Of a stretch of 63,934 bases of DNA, positions 1 to 8,509 are shown piece after piece; the first letter of the stretch is position 1, and every line of letters starts with the position of its first letter. A program made the position numbers and the translations under genes. Origin of the DNA: an uncultured Clostridia bacterium (GTDB lineage Bacteria; Bacillota; Clostridia; TANB77; CAG-508); assembly GCA_947589015.1 (NCBI GenBank), contig CANPZF010000009.1:1-63934 (forward strand). The letters run 5' to 3'. The notes beneath the pieces are model-generated. The model had not been told where the DNA came from. It was given only the letters and a program-made list of their open reading frames with translations, and searched no databases.

Positions 1-12
1 TGTCCGTGACAT
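1..12 (-). CDS. 5' end of an unidentified gene leaving the window
   Basis: An ATG at position 12 on the minus strand is preceded by a good ribosome binding site (AGGAGAG, six bases upstream). Only four codons are inside the window: Met-Ser-CGG-Aca. The third codon is CGG, which elsewhere in this window always marks a +1 shift to glycine, so the true start may be Met-Ser-Gly. Function cannot be read from four codons. Confidence 0.5.
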
Positions 13-360
13 TTTCATCTCTCCTTTCCTTGCTCTCCCAGTATTTAAGCTACTTTCGAGCATTTTATATTCAAAATTGTTCCTAAAAATTCTTTATTGA
101 ACTTTGTTGATTTATATAGGGTTTCGTGGTTCTTTGTTGAACGAATTGTGCCAAAATTGTGCCAGAAATTATTTTTTTAATATTATGTTAATAAATTATT
201 TTTTTACTTTTTGGCAAAAAAATCCCTTTTATTATTTACTAAAATATTGTAGCACATTTTTTCAATTTTGTGTAGTATTTTTTACAAATTTTACTTGTTT
301 TTTTTAAAATTGCGTCATTATACTTGTTTGAATCCTATTGATTTATGTATACCGCTTTTA
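13..360. other. intergenic region at the left edge
   Basis: About 350 bp without a convincing gene, between the last gene of the leftmost operon and the start of the next minus-strand gene. It is very AT-rich with long T runs. It holds two AATTGTGCC direct repeats (144-152 and 155-163) and two CTTTGTTGA copies nearby (about 102-110 and 132-140). No terminator hairpin, tRNA or copy of the element promoter was recognised. Confidence 0.6.
144..163. repeat. AATTGTGCC tandem direct repeat, 11-bp period
   Basis: Two copies of AATTGTGCC start 11 bp apart, one helical turn, in the non-coding left edge. Short direct repeats with helical phasing are typical of recombinase arm sites or regulator sites. 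Which applies here is unknown. Confidence 0.45.
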
Positions 361-705
361 TTATAATCCGCTAATAAAATCTTCCTCTTCTTCATCCATA
401 AATCCTGTTTCTTCTTCCATGTTTCTTTCTTTTGGTTCGTATTGAAACGGATCTAACATTCCTTTTTTATAATTATTAGCATACTTCGTAATTTCAGATT
501 TACTCATATTACATATTCTTCGCATCCAATAGTCAGCAAGTATTGATGGTTTTCCACAATTTACTCTACTTTTTCTTAATATTCGTACATCTTCAGCAAA
601 TTCTTTATATCCCTTACAGTTCTTTACAGATTGCATTTGCTTTGTCAATATTTCAGAATATTGTTTATATCTCATATTGTAGGTCACATCTCCAAGTTTT
701 CTCAT
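361..705 (-). CDS. hypothetical acidic-tailed protein (114 aa)
   Basis: Last gene of the leftmost operon. I chose the ATG at 705 rather than the upstream TTG because GAGAGG lies eight bases before it. The N-terminal half is basic and the last 20 residues are very acidic (a run of four E plus D). No gene follows in the operon, so the acidic end is not simply a Shine-Dalgarno site for a neighbour. No family recognised. Confidence 0.8.
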   Translation of the reverse strand: MRKLGDVTYNMRYKQYSEILTKQMQSVKNCKGYKEFAEDVRILRKSRVNCGKPSILADYWMRRICNMSKSEITKYANNYKKGMLDPFQYEPKERNMEEETGFMDEEEEDFISGL

Positions 706-749
706 ATACAATTCCTCTCATATTTGTATTTTCCATTCTCCATCATTTT

Positions 750-1259
750 TTATATTTCTTCAATATCTTCATTTTCCTCTTGTAATAAATTAATTGTATA
801 TTTAGAATTAAATGTTTCTTCTAATATTTTCATTTGTGATTCATAATCATAATCAAATTCTTCTTTATTTTTATTATCTAATTCATTGCTTAAATATACA
901 ACTCTACATATTTCTCTAACCAATTTATTGTCTGGATATTTCTCATTTAAATCTAAATAAAATTCATATTTATCTTTAGCTTTAATATTATCAAGGTCTT
1001 TTTCTAAAATATTTGTATTTTTTTGCATACTAAGTATTTTTGCATATATTTTATATCTTTCTTCTATTGCTTCATATTTTTCCTTGCTATATTCTACTAC
1101 TTGTAATTCTTTTAATTGACAATTCTTTATTGCTTCACTTTTAGTCATTCTTTTTGCTTTTTCTATATTGAAAGTATAAGAATATTCATTATCATTACTT
1201 TCTTTTATATATGCTCTTGAATTTTTAAATTTAATAATATAATTTTCTTCTTTCTTCAA
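750..1259 (-). CDS. hypothetical protein with acidic C-terminus (169 aa)
   Basis: Soluble, lysine/glutamate-rich protein with no membrane segment. Its start is a TTG with AGGAG ten bases upstream, and no better ATG follows closely. It ends QEENEDIEEI. It lies between two similar unknown genes in the same operon with short gaps. No family recognised. Confidence 0.78.
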   Translation of the reverse strand: MKKEENYIIKFKNSRAYIKESNDNEYSYTFNIEKAKRMTKSEAIKNCQLKELQVVEYSKEKYEAIEERYKIYAKILSMQKNTNILEKDLDNIKAKDKYEFYLDLNEKYPDNKLVREICRVVYLSNELDNKNKEEFDYDYESQMKILEETFNSKYTINLLQEENEDIEEI

Positions 1260-1289
1260 AACAAATCAGCTCCTATTCTAATTTGTCTC

Positions 1290-1922
1290 TCATAGTTCTT
1301 CCTCTTCTTCTTCATTTATATTTATAGGTTGTTGAGTTTTATTTTTAAAGCAGTTTCCCTTATATTGCCAACATCCATCTGTTTTTTCAAAAGTTATATA
1401 TGTAGCTTTAAATTTATTATCTTCCACATCAAGTTCATGGCTAAATGGTTCTCCTGATTGTATTAAACATTCTTTTAATGTTATAGGTGGAACAGAATTA
1501 GCAAAATAATTTACTATATCTTCACCAACTAAATCACCAGGCTTGCAAAAATCTTCAAAATATGTATACGAAGATTTTCTCCAGTCATCAAGGGTTTTAG
1601 TAGATACTAATTCATTATATTTATTTTTTGCCTCTTCATATGTATCATATATAATATATGAAGAGTTATCATAATCATCTTTATCTCTAATAGATATATA
1701 ATAACATTTTATTGGTTTTATATTTTCTAATTCTGTAGTATCTAATTCGCTCAACTCTATGTTTTTGTCAGAATTAAATTCTAATATTTTACTTTTTTCT
1801 TCTATTATATTAGATGTTTCGTCTATTAAATCAAATATATCTTTTTCAAAATTCAAGTCTAATTTTTGTGCGATTCTTTCCTTAAATTCTAATGATTCCA
1901 AGTTTGAATTATTATTGTTCAT
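1290..1922 (-). CDS. hypothetical protein with poly-Glu C-terminus (210 aa)
   Basis: ATG at 1922 lies 11 nt inside the end of the preceding gene, and its ribosome binding site (GAGGAGGAAG) is made by the Glu codons of that gene's tail, so the two are translationally coupled. The protein is soluble and ends with six consecutive Glu and Leu. The next gene has its own ribosome binding site 31 nt downstream, so this tail has no ribosome-binding role. No family recognised. Confidence 0.83.
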   Translation of the reverse strand: MNNNNSNLESLEFKERIAQKLDLNFEKDIFDLIDETSNIIEEKSKILEFNSDKNIELSELDTTELENIKPIKCYYISIRDKDDYDNSSYIIYDTYEEAKNKYNELVSTKTLDDWRKSSYTYFEDFCKPGDLVGEDIVNYFANSVPPITLKECLIQSGEPFSHELDVEDNKFKATYITFEKTDGCWQYKGNCFKNKTQQPININEEEEEEL

Positions 1923-2244
1923 TTTCTTCCTCCTCTAAAAAGTTTACAATATTAATATACTTGCAATGTTCCTTATAATTCTCTTCTAGTGTTTCTAAAG
2001 AATTATTTATAGTTTGTTCATAATATTTAATTCCTTCCTTAATGTTTTTTATTGTTTCTTTGTCATCTTTATATATTTTTAGATTTTCTTTAGACATTTC
2101 AATGAGGTCTAAATTTTTTATTATGTAATTAACTTGATCCATTACATTAGCCATATAAACATATTCTTTAGATTCAAATTCAAATGCTAATCTTGGAATA
2201 TTTGTATATTTTTCTAATTTCTTCAATATATATTTAGTATCCAT
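1912..2244 (-). CDS. hypothetical helical protein, EEEENEQ tail (110 aa)
   Basis: Small, probably all-helical protein. The ATG at 2244 overlaps the stop of the upstream gene (TAATG). The end of the gene is nearly identical in DNA to the end of the gene at 26582-28000, including the overlapping start of the next gene (MNNN), which suggests that this junction was duplicated within the element. No family recognised. Confidence 0.82.
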   Translation of the reverse strand: MDTKYILKKLEKYTNIPRLAFEFESKEYVYMANVMDQVNYIIKNLDLIEMSKENLKIYKDDKETIKNIKEGIKYYEQTINNSLETLEENYKEHCKYINIVNFLEEEENEQ

Positions 2245-2879
2245 TATTCCATATCCTGTTCTTCTTCGTCTTCATCCGAAAGCATATTTTCTATTTCTTC
2301 TGGCTCACATGAAGTTATTACAGCTAATTCTTCATTTGTAAGTCCATAATTGTGTAGTCGTTTTACAGCCTCTGTATAGTTATTTAATTCAAATACATCA
2401 TCCAGCAACATATCATATATTTGAATTTTTTTATAAATTGGTAAATCCTTAGTTTTCTCAATATAATCTTTTTCAATTTTATTTTCCTGTTGTTCATTAA
2501 AATATTCTAATGCATTAATTATATTTGTAAAATGTTTCTCTTCTTTCCAATTAAACATATCACTTTCTTGATTGTATGTTAAACCTTTTGCAACAACATA
2601 ATCATAGTCTTTCATATACTTGTTCATTGTTTTTATTAGAGCTAATTCCTTATCACCCTCTATTAATACAGATTTTCCATAATATGTATAAAATGTATTT
2701 TCTGTTGAAAATTCTCCATTTTCTCTTATATCTGTGTTTACCAGGTCTTCATAATCCAAAACAATATCTTGCTCATCATATTTTGTTTCAACAGCATCAA
2801 TTGCATCCAATAAGTTTTCAGCTTTTTCTTTTACTACTCTTCTTGATATTTCTTCTACGACAATATTAAATTGTTTCAT
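2244..2879 (-). CDS. DpnD/PcfM-like protein (211 aa)
   Basis: The N-terminal 50 residues resemble the DpnD/PcfM family: a beta strand (FNIVVEE), alternating hydrophobic residues, an A-E-xx-A-I helix and an I-V-L-D-Y-E-D motif near residue 40. Members occur on Gram-positive conjugative plasmids and have no settled function. The protein ends in an acidic DEDEEEQDME tail. Start supported by AAAGGAAC upstream. A second member lies at 12871-13236. Confidence 0.75.
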   Translation of the reverse strand: MKQFNIVVEEISRRVVKEKAENLLDAIDAVETKYDEQDIVLDYEDLVNTDIRENGEFSTENTFYTYYGKSVLIEGDKELALIKTMNKYMKDYDYVVAKGLTYNQESDMFNWKEEKHFTNIINALEYFNEQQENKIEKDYIEKTKDLPIYKKIQIYDMLLDDVFELNNYTEAVKRLHNYGLTNEELAVITSCEPEEIENMLSDEDEEEQDME

Positions 2880-2884
2880 ATTTG

Positions 2885-4045
2885 TCAGTTCCTTTCCTCT
2901 TCATTTTCCTCTAAATTTTCCATCCAGTCTATAGGCTCTAAATTATTATTTATAAACAAACCTTCATCTATTGATCCACCTGCTATAAATCCATTTTCCC
3001 TTATTCTTTCTTTTGGGATGCTAATGTCATTATTTTGGCAAAACTCCCTTAAATCTTCCATTGAATTTATTGTTGCAATTAACTTAGATTTAACAACTTC
3101 AAAAGCACAATTAAAGCAAAATTCTCCTTTTAAGTCTATTTCAAAGTCTGTATTAAGTTCATTTGGATTTTTCACCAATAAAAATTGATTATCGTATGTA
3201 TCTTTAGAATTTGATAATGTGCATTGAAAAATGTAAGTATATCGTTCGCTTTTTGGTTCTAAATAGTAACTAAATCTTTCTATTCCTGTTTCTTCTGCTG
3301 TAATATTTCCAGCAAAGCAATTATTAAGTTTTACCATTTTTTTTAGTTCTTTTTTTGCTTCTTCTAAATCAACAAATTTATCTAAACATTCAAATTGTTT
3401 TCCTTTTTCATAATCTTTTTTACTTTCATAAATGCAAATTTTATATGTATGTTCTTCTTCAGCTTTTAATTTATCAATATTTTCTCCGTGTAGGTATCTT
3501 TCTGCTCTTTCTTTGCTTTTGAATTCCTCTACCCACATTTTTCCAGAACTGTTATCAATAGCAATATAATAATTTTCATCTTGTAAAATAAATTTATCTT
3601 GTTCTTCAAAAGTAAATTTTTCATTACTTTCCAATTTTTTTAATAATTTTTCATATTCGACTTTTGTTATCTTTCTAATATCACATATTTCATTATCATA
3701 AACATATGGGAAATATTTTTGTTTTCTAATGTTGTGTAGGTCTTCTAATAATTTTTTTTGCTCGAATGTTAGTTTACTATTATCAAGTTTTGAAACATAA
3801 TTGTAAAAATATTCTTTATTTGCTCCTGCATAAATTAATCCTTTGCATTTATATGGATCATTTGCATTAAATTCATTTATTAATTTTTTTGTAAATCGAG
3901 AATTAATTATCAAATTATTAAACTCTGCTTCATCCATTTCTTTAGGTTTTAGCTTATGAATGTTTTCCCATTCTTTTTTACTATCATCTACCATTTTGTC
4001 GAATTTTTCTATTGAAGAATAAATTTTTTCAAACAGCTTGTCCAT
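2885..4045 (-). CDS. hypothetical protein with DNSxGKM motif (386 aa)
   Basis: Strong start (AGGAGG before ATG 4045). Around residues 145-185 it carries a segment with an F-I-L-Q-D-E-N run followed by AIDNSSGKMWVEEF. A close match (GINNSDGKMYMEDF) occurs in the protein at 25119-25958, so the two share a domain. The C-terminus is acidic. No catalytic motif recognised. Confidence 0.83.
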   Translation of the reverse strand: MDKLFEKIYSSIEKFDKMVDDSKKEWENIHKLKPKEMDEAEFNNLIINSRFTKKLINEFNANDPYKCKGLIYAGANKEYFYNYVSKLDNSKLTFEQKKLLEDLHNIRKQKYFPYVYDNEICDIRKITKVEYEKLLKKLESNEKFTFEEQDKFILQDENYYIAIDNSSGKMWVEEFKSKERAERYLHGENIDKLKAEEEHTYKICIYESKKDYEKGKQFECLDKFVDLEEAKKELKKMVKLNNCFAGNITAEETGIERFSYYLEPKSERYTYIFQCTLSNSKDTYDNQFLLVKNPNELNTDFEIDLKGEFCFNCAFEVVKSKLIATINSMEDLREFCQNNDISIPKERIRENGFIAGGSIDEGLFINNNLEPIDWMENLEENEEERN

Positions 4046-4066
4046 ATTCTTAACCTCCTAAAATTT

Positions 4067-4657
4067 TTATTCCATTTCCTCATATTCTTCAGTTTCTTCT
4101 TGATTCTCAAAATATTCTTCTTTAAATTCATTAATTGCAATTAATGTATTATCTATAATAGGTTTTATATCTCTAAATTCTTCTTCAATATCAAGCATAC
4201 ATCCTAATAAGTCAGAATAATCAGGATTGCTGATTTTTGAATTTAACCAATCTGGGCTATTATAAATTGACATCTTATATTCTACTCTATCCATATTTTG
4301 TTTTTTAGTGTCTACATAAGCCTCAAAAATCTCTTTTAACAAATATTGAAGGTCTTTTTTCCCATTTTCAATTTTTTCTTCTTTGCTTATTTTTGTACTT
4401 TGTGTTTTAGATATTTCTTCTTCCAAATCGTATATATCATTACCATAGTAGAATATACCATTTTGAAATCTAACATTATCTTGATTTAAAGCTATATCCT
4501 TTTTCATTTTCTCTGTTAGATTAGATACAACATCTTCTTTTGTATAATCTTCATCAAATAGAAAATCAAAAATTTTGTCTACACTATTAAATTTTATAAT
4601 ATTGTACTCTTCTAATGTTTTGTTTGGTATTTTACTAAAATCAACTTTATTACTCAT
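4067..4657 (-). CDS. hypothetical acidic-tailed protein (196 aa)
   Basis: Soluble protein starting with ATG 4657 after a purine-rich AAGAGAG stretch. It ends ETEEYEEME. It lies three bases after one neighbour and 21 bases before the next in a run of tightly packed genes. No family recognised. Confidence 0.8.
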   Translation of the reverse strand: MSNKVDFSKIPNKTLEEYNIIKFNSVDKIFDFLFDEDYTKEDVVSNLTEKMKKDIALNQDNVRFQNGIFYYGNDIYDLEEEISKTQSTKISKEEKIENGKKDLQYLLKEIFEAYVDTKKQNMDRVEYKMSIYNSPDWLNSKISNPDYSDLLGCMLDIEEEFRDIKPIIDNTLIAINEFKEEYFENQEETEEYEEME

Positions 4658-4659
4658 AT

Positions 4660-5082
4660 TTAATACTCTCTTTCTTCCTCATTCTTTGTCATTTCGATTA
4701 TATCTGCATCTGATGTTACTAATTTATCTTCCTTATATGCTTGTAGAAAAGTATCATAATATGGTTTTCCTTCATTTCCATTAATCATTTCTACAATAAT
4801 ATTAAGATATTCCACTTCTGGATCTTGACATTTGATCTTAAACAAATTATCTAATACATCAAGATTGTTACATACAAATCCTGTTAAATCTAAAATCGCT
4901 ACATTATCTTTTTTATCATAATCAATGACTTCTACTTTTTCTGATATAATTTTTAAAAGCATATTATAAGAATCATTCTCGTTTATTTTTTTATTATTGA
5001 TAGAAAACCTACATTTAGGTATTTCAAATTCTATATCTTCAATCTCAACTTTATTTAATTTCATATTTGATAAAGTATCCAT
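4660..5082 (-). CDS. hypothetical protein (140 aa)
   Basis: Strong ribosome binding site (AAAGGAG) before ATG 5082. Predicted mixed alpha/beta soluble protein ending MTKNEEEREY. Unrecognised; its position in the operon is the only clue. Confidence 0.8.
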   Translation of the reverse strand: MDTLSNMKLNKVEIEDIEFEIPKCRFSINNKKINENDSYNMLLKIISEKVEVIDYDKKDNVAILDLTGFVCNNLDVLDNLFKIKCQDPEVEYLNIIVEMINGNEGKPYYDTFLQAYKEDKLVTSDADIIEMTKNEEEREY

Positions 5083-5085
5083 ACA

Positions 5086-5745
5086 TTAATCTCCTTTCTC
5101 TAACGATTCATCATCTTCATAAATAAATTTTTCATATTTTCTATCTTCTATATAGTCATTCAAACAATCATATAAACTTTTAGTATTAACATTATATTCA
5201 CTATTCAAGAAATCCTCAGCAATGTTTTTACATCTATCATATGCTAAATCACATTCTGGATAAGGTACACTACTTAATTCTTCATTTAACAAGTCATATC
5301 CTAATACAAATACAACATAATTCATGTCTTCTTCGTTTCTTACCCTATGTTTAAATGAATCCAGAATAGTTTTTGCCTCCTTCAATATTTCTTCTTTATT
5401 TGGATTATATACTTTCATATTTTCTGCCCATTTTTCTAAAGTTTCATTTGCTGGTTCTAATCCATTTTTTACATATATCTTTATATAGCAACTTAATGCT
5501 GCCATTTCAAATTCTCTAAGTATTGGATTTTGTCCTAAATCGTTATACAGTTGCTTTATTTCATTTTGACTGCATATTGTTTCATATATTCTTTTATCTT
5601 CGCATATTACATATATCATTTCATTTTTTGGTTTACTATCAATTAATACATGATCCAATTCAGTTAAAGGATAATCCCAACATTCTTCTTCATTATAAAA
5701 TCTTGACTTTTTAAGTCTTTCTTTTTCACTAATAATAAATCTCAT
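5086..5745 (-). CDS. hypothetical protein (219 aa), first gene of the leftmost operon
   Basis: First gene after the shared promoter at 5814-5860. I chose the ATG at 5745 (MRFIISEKE) because AGAGGAA precedes it. The longer frame from 5778 would begin inside the leader hairpin. It contains a region rich in Asp/Glu at the C-terminus (EDDESLEKGD). No family recognised. Confidence 0.8.
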   Translation of the reverse strand: MRFIISEKERLKKSRFYNEEECWDYPLTELDHVLIDSKPKNEMIYVICEDKRIYETICSQNEIKQLYNDLGQNPILREFEMAALSCYIKIYVKNGLEPANETLEKWAENMKVYNPNKEEILKEAKTILDSFKHRVRNEEDMNYVVFVLGYDLLNEELSSVPYPECDLAYDRCKNIAEDFLNSEYNVNTKSLYDCLNDYIEDRKYEKFIYEDDESLEKGD

Positions 5746-5761
5746 TAAATTTCCTCTTTTC

Positions 5762-5805
5762 AAAAAAAATAAAGTCATAAATAAAAATATTTACAACTTT
5801 TTTTT
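5762..5805 (-). terminator. leader hairpin with T-tract after promoter P1
   Basis: Arms AAGTTGTAAA and TTTATGACTT (two G-T pairs) with A- and T-runs outside. It starts about ten bases after the -10 of P1 and before the first gene, so it could terminate or protect the leader RNA. Confidence 0.55.
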
Positions 5806-5813
5806 ATACTAAC

Positions 5814-5860
5814 ATTATAAAATTATAATTTATAACTTTCAATTCCCAAAATATTCCCTA
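5814..5860 (-). promoter_or_regulatory. element promoter P1 with GGGAA-repeat operator
   Basis: Minus-strand promoter with -35 TTGAAA (5837-5842), a 17-bp spacer and -10 TATAAT (5814-5819). Immediately upstream and overlapping the -35 is TAGGGAATATTTTGGGAATTG (5840-5860), one of eight copies of the shared element motif. It follows the stop of the preceding operon by two bases. Confidence 0.85.
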
Positions 5861-5861
5861 A

Positions 5862-6974
5862 TTAACTATTCGGACCATATTCTTCCTCCTCATCTTCCTG
5901 TGTAGGCATTTCATTTATTGCATTTTTTTTAAATAAAAACATATAGTATTTATTCTTTAATTCATTTGTATACGGATCATCTTTATATTTTTCAAATATA
6001 TTTTTTTCTATATTTTCAACATTATAAATATTATGAAAAATATCATTTAGATTTGAATTTGTATTTCTAATATCTTCTTTTATAATCATATAACTATTTA
6101 ATTCAGATGCCATTATTAGTCCTTGTACATCTATTTTATCTTTATCAAATACTGCTCTATCAAGCCATCCATCATAAACTGGATACAATATATTTCCTTC
6201 AATTTCAATAGGGAAATTCAAATTATATTCTGGTTCTAATGATGAAGAATCAATTTTTATTAAATTAAAATAGTCTTTTTCTTCTTCTAATACATATTTA
6301 GTTTTATTTTCATCTTGAAACCCTACTTCAAAATTACTATTTGGAGAACATATTATTTGTAATTTTAAAGGTTCTTTTTGCATATTTTTTTTCATTTCAG
6401 AAACTTTATTAATAAACCATCCTACTTCTTTATCTATAAATTCATCTAAATTTGATGTGTATTCTAAATCTTCTAATGCTCCTAAACGATATGTCTTTAG
6501 TGTTGATATATTAGCAATTTCTTCTATGTTTAGTTGATATATATTACAATTAGCATATTTAGAAAAAAAACATTCTACATCCATTATTAAGTCTTGATAT
6601 TCAAATTTTCCTTTATTTGCAATATTAATTAAGTAGTTTCTATCAAGTTTTTTAGGATTATATAAATAGAGTTCACCATTTTCATTAATCATATATACTT
6701 CATCATTGTGTTTGATTTCTTTTACTTCTTTTATTGAAAGAATTGAATCTCCTATAAAAGAATGATAATAACTTTGTGCATTTTTTGATGCTTCTCTAAA
6801 CTCATCTAAGGTTTTTATATTCTCAAATTCTTTTAATATTTCATTCCATTCCTTGTCACAAATATCCATGCGTTTACTAAATTTTACAAATTCACTCTTA
6901 TCACCATTAAATTCTGGTGTTACATATAATTTAGAATACTCTTTGTCATAAAAATATATTTCTCGTCTAGTCAT
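5862..6974 (-). CDS. hypothetical protein (370 aa)
   Basis: I chose the ATG at 6974 because a GGGGG-type ribosome binding site formed by the end of the upstream gene precedes it and the stop of that gene sits just before it. The protein is soluble, with an acidic stretch DEEEEY just before the end (GPNS). It is the last gene of its operon; promoter P1 follows two bases after its stop. No family recognised. Confidence 0.83.
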   Translation of the reverse strand: MTRREIYFYDKEYSKLYVTPEFNGDKSEFVKFSKRMDICDKEWNEILKEFENIKTLDEFREASKNAQSYYHSFIGDSILSIKEVKEIKHNDEVYMINENGELYLYNPKKLDRNYLINIANKGKFEYQDLIMDVECFFSKYANCNIYQLNIEEIANISTLKTYRLGALEDLEYTSNLDEFIDKEVGWFINKVSEMKKNMQKEPLKLQIICSPNSNFEVGFQDENKTKYVLEEEKDYFNLIKIDSSSLEPEYNLNFPIEIEGNILYPVYDGWLDRAVFDKDKIDVQGLIMASELNSYMIIKEDIRNTNSNLNDIFHNIYNVENIEKNIFEKYKDDPYTNELKNKYYMFLFKKNAINEMPTQEDEEEEYGPNS

Positions 6975-6975
6975 A

Positions 6976-8043
6976 TTATTTTTCCCCCATTTCAACTTCT
7001 TCTCTGCATATTTCTTGTGTATATTTTATTGTTTTATCTATATTTTCATTTACGAGTTCAGGTATTTCTTCAGTATAATTTAAACATGGTTTCCAGCAAC
7101 TATTAATAAGTCCGTAAACTTCGTCAACTGTATAGCTTTGATTTTTACAACCTTCAATTTGGAAACCTTTTATCATATTTTTCGGTACAATAAAGTCTTT
7201 TTCTAATTCTATTTCTAATAATCCTCCACAACCAGACCATTCATTAAAAATACCCATTTCGCAATTTTTATCAATTTTTAGATTTGAATTATCTTCTTTA
7301 TCTTCAAGATAATTTAAAAACTTAATAGCTTCATTCCCATCCATTTTAACTAAAACAGTTAGTTCAGACATAGCTTCAGATGTATTATTTATAACATCAT
7401 TTACAATTGATTCTATAAATTTGCAATTATTACTCATTTCATATCTACCTGGATTATCTCTTAATTCATCAAAATATTCCTTACAAGAGTGTCCTTGTTG
7501 GTGAATTAAATATGTTAAAGCATTGTCAAAATTTTCTTTTTCTAAATAATCATAATCTGGTTCATGATATGTTCCAAAAGCTGTTACAATACTTCCCATA
7601 TCATAGTTTTGCTCCTCATCTGTGGCAAACATTACATTAAAATGATAATTTGAATTGTTTAATAAATTTCTTAAATTTATATCAAGTCCATTGTATCCAT
7701 TTTCATATAAGTCTTCATATATATTACAATTATCTATATACCAATTTTCAAATTCATCATTATAGAAATCTTCATATTTTAAGTCTGATTGAATTTGCGA
7801 AATTAAATTACTATCATAATCAAAATTCATATCCAATAATTGATTTTCTATGTAATCTTCTATTCTTTCAAAACCATTTTCCTTGTATTTTGCATATGCT
7901 TCTAATAACATTGAAGGTTCAATACTTTCTCTATAATCCCAATAAATTTCATAGCATTTATTTTCATTACAATATTCTTTTATTTTAGCCTTTAGAAAAT
8001 CATTATATAACTGACTAAATTTATTCTTCTTCAACTTCTTCAT
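6976..8043 (-). CDS. hypothetical protein (355 aa)
   Basis: The ATG at 8043 overlaps the end of the upstream gene by 23 nt; a longer start at 8079 would overlap by 59 nt and begins with a low-complexity Lys run. The C-terminal third has an EWSGCGGLLEIELEKDFIVP stretch, a recognisable beta-rich signature seen in unnamed proteins of Clostridia mobile elements. Unusually, it ends EEVEMGEK, so its acidic tail is weak. Confidence 0.78.
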   Translation of the reverse strand: MKKLKKNKFSQLYNDFLKAKIKEYCNENKCYEIYWDYRESIEPSMLLEAYAKYKENGFERIEDYIENQLLDMNFDYDSNLISQIQSDLKYEDFYNDEFENWYIDNCNIYEDLYENGYNGLDINLRNLLNNSNYHFNVMFATDEEQNYDMGSIVTAFGTYHEPDYDYLEKENFDNALTYLIHQQGHSCKEYFDELRDNPGRYEMSNNCKFIESIVNDVINNTSEAMSELTVLVKMDGNEAIKFLNYLEDKEDNSNLKIDKNCEMGIFNEWSGCGGLLEIELEKDFIVPKNMIKGFQIEGCKNQSYTVDEVYGLINSCWKPCLNYTEEIPELVNENIDKTIKYTQEICREEVEMGEK

Positions 8044-8494
8044 CTTCTTCTTTTTCTCTTTCTCTTTCTTGATATTCATTTAATACTAATTCTAACCCAT
8101 GTTTTAGTCTTTCGTCATTATTTATATCTTTAATAGTTAATCCTAAAGCAGATAGTGAATCATCTAAATCATGTGTGTACCCATATTCATGGTTTGCCAA
8201 CTCATACTCAAACATGTCTTTGATATACCCTTCACCAGTTGGATCATTCTCTATTGCCTTTTTTTCTTCTTCTCTATGTCTTTTATTCATTTCATTAAAT
8301 GCTTCTACATCACTTTTTCTTATAAATCCTCCAGCACTTATTGGAACAATTTTATCTGTATCATTAACATTTAAGCCTAGTTCTTTCATGCCTTCTTCAA
8401 ATTGTTGATTACTAAATGCAAATTTAATTGGAAATTCATTAAATTCTTTTTGCAATTTTTCTTTTAATATTACATATTTATTTTCTCTTCTCAT
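8021..8494 (-). CDS. conserved mobile-element protein of unknown function (157 aa)
   Basis: Contains FAFSNQQFEEGMKELGL, an AGGFIRKSDVEAF segment, DPTGEGYIKDMFEYELANHE and a C-terminal SALGLTIKDI helix. I know this order of motifs from a conserved but functionally uncharacterised family on Firmicutes plasmids, phages and ICEs. It ends in a very acidic tail (EKEEDEEVEEE). Start ATG 8494. Confidence 0.83.
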   Translation of the reverse strand: MRRENKYVILKEKLQKEFNEFPIKFAFSNQQFEEGMKELGLNVNDTDKIVPISAGGFIRKSDVEAFNEMNKRHREEEKKAIENDPTGEGYIKDMFEYELANHEYGYTHDLDDSLSALGLTIKDINNDERLKHGLELVLNEYQEREREKEEDEEVEEE

Positions 8495-8509
8495 TTCTTA
8501 CCTCTTCTA

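Noticed and set aside
60..172. Minus-strand reading of the left edge resembling an integrase C-terminus (TILAQF...)
   Set aside because: The frame is closed by a stop just upstream (about 190), so there is no integrase gene here; the resemblance is too short.
104..307. Open frame of 67 codons on the plus strand in the left intergenic region
   Set aside because: Composition is Phe/Tyr-rich from T runs, no ribosome binding site, no family; typical chance frame in AT-rich DNA.
6976..8079. Longer start at 8079 for the gene ending at 6976
   Set aside because: It would add only a Lys/Glu low-complexity stretch and overlap the upstream gene by 59 nt; ATG 8043 is preferred.
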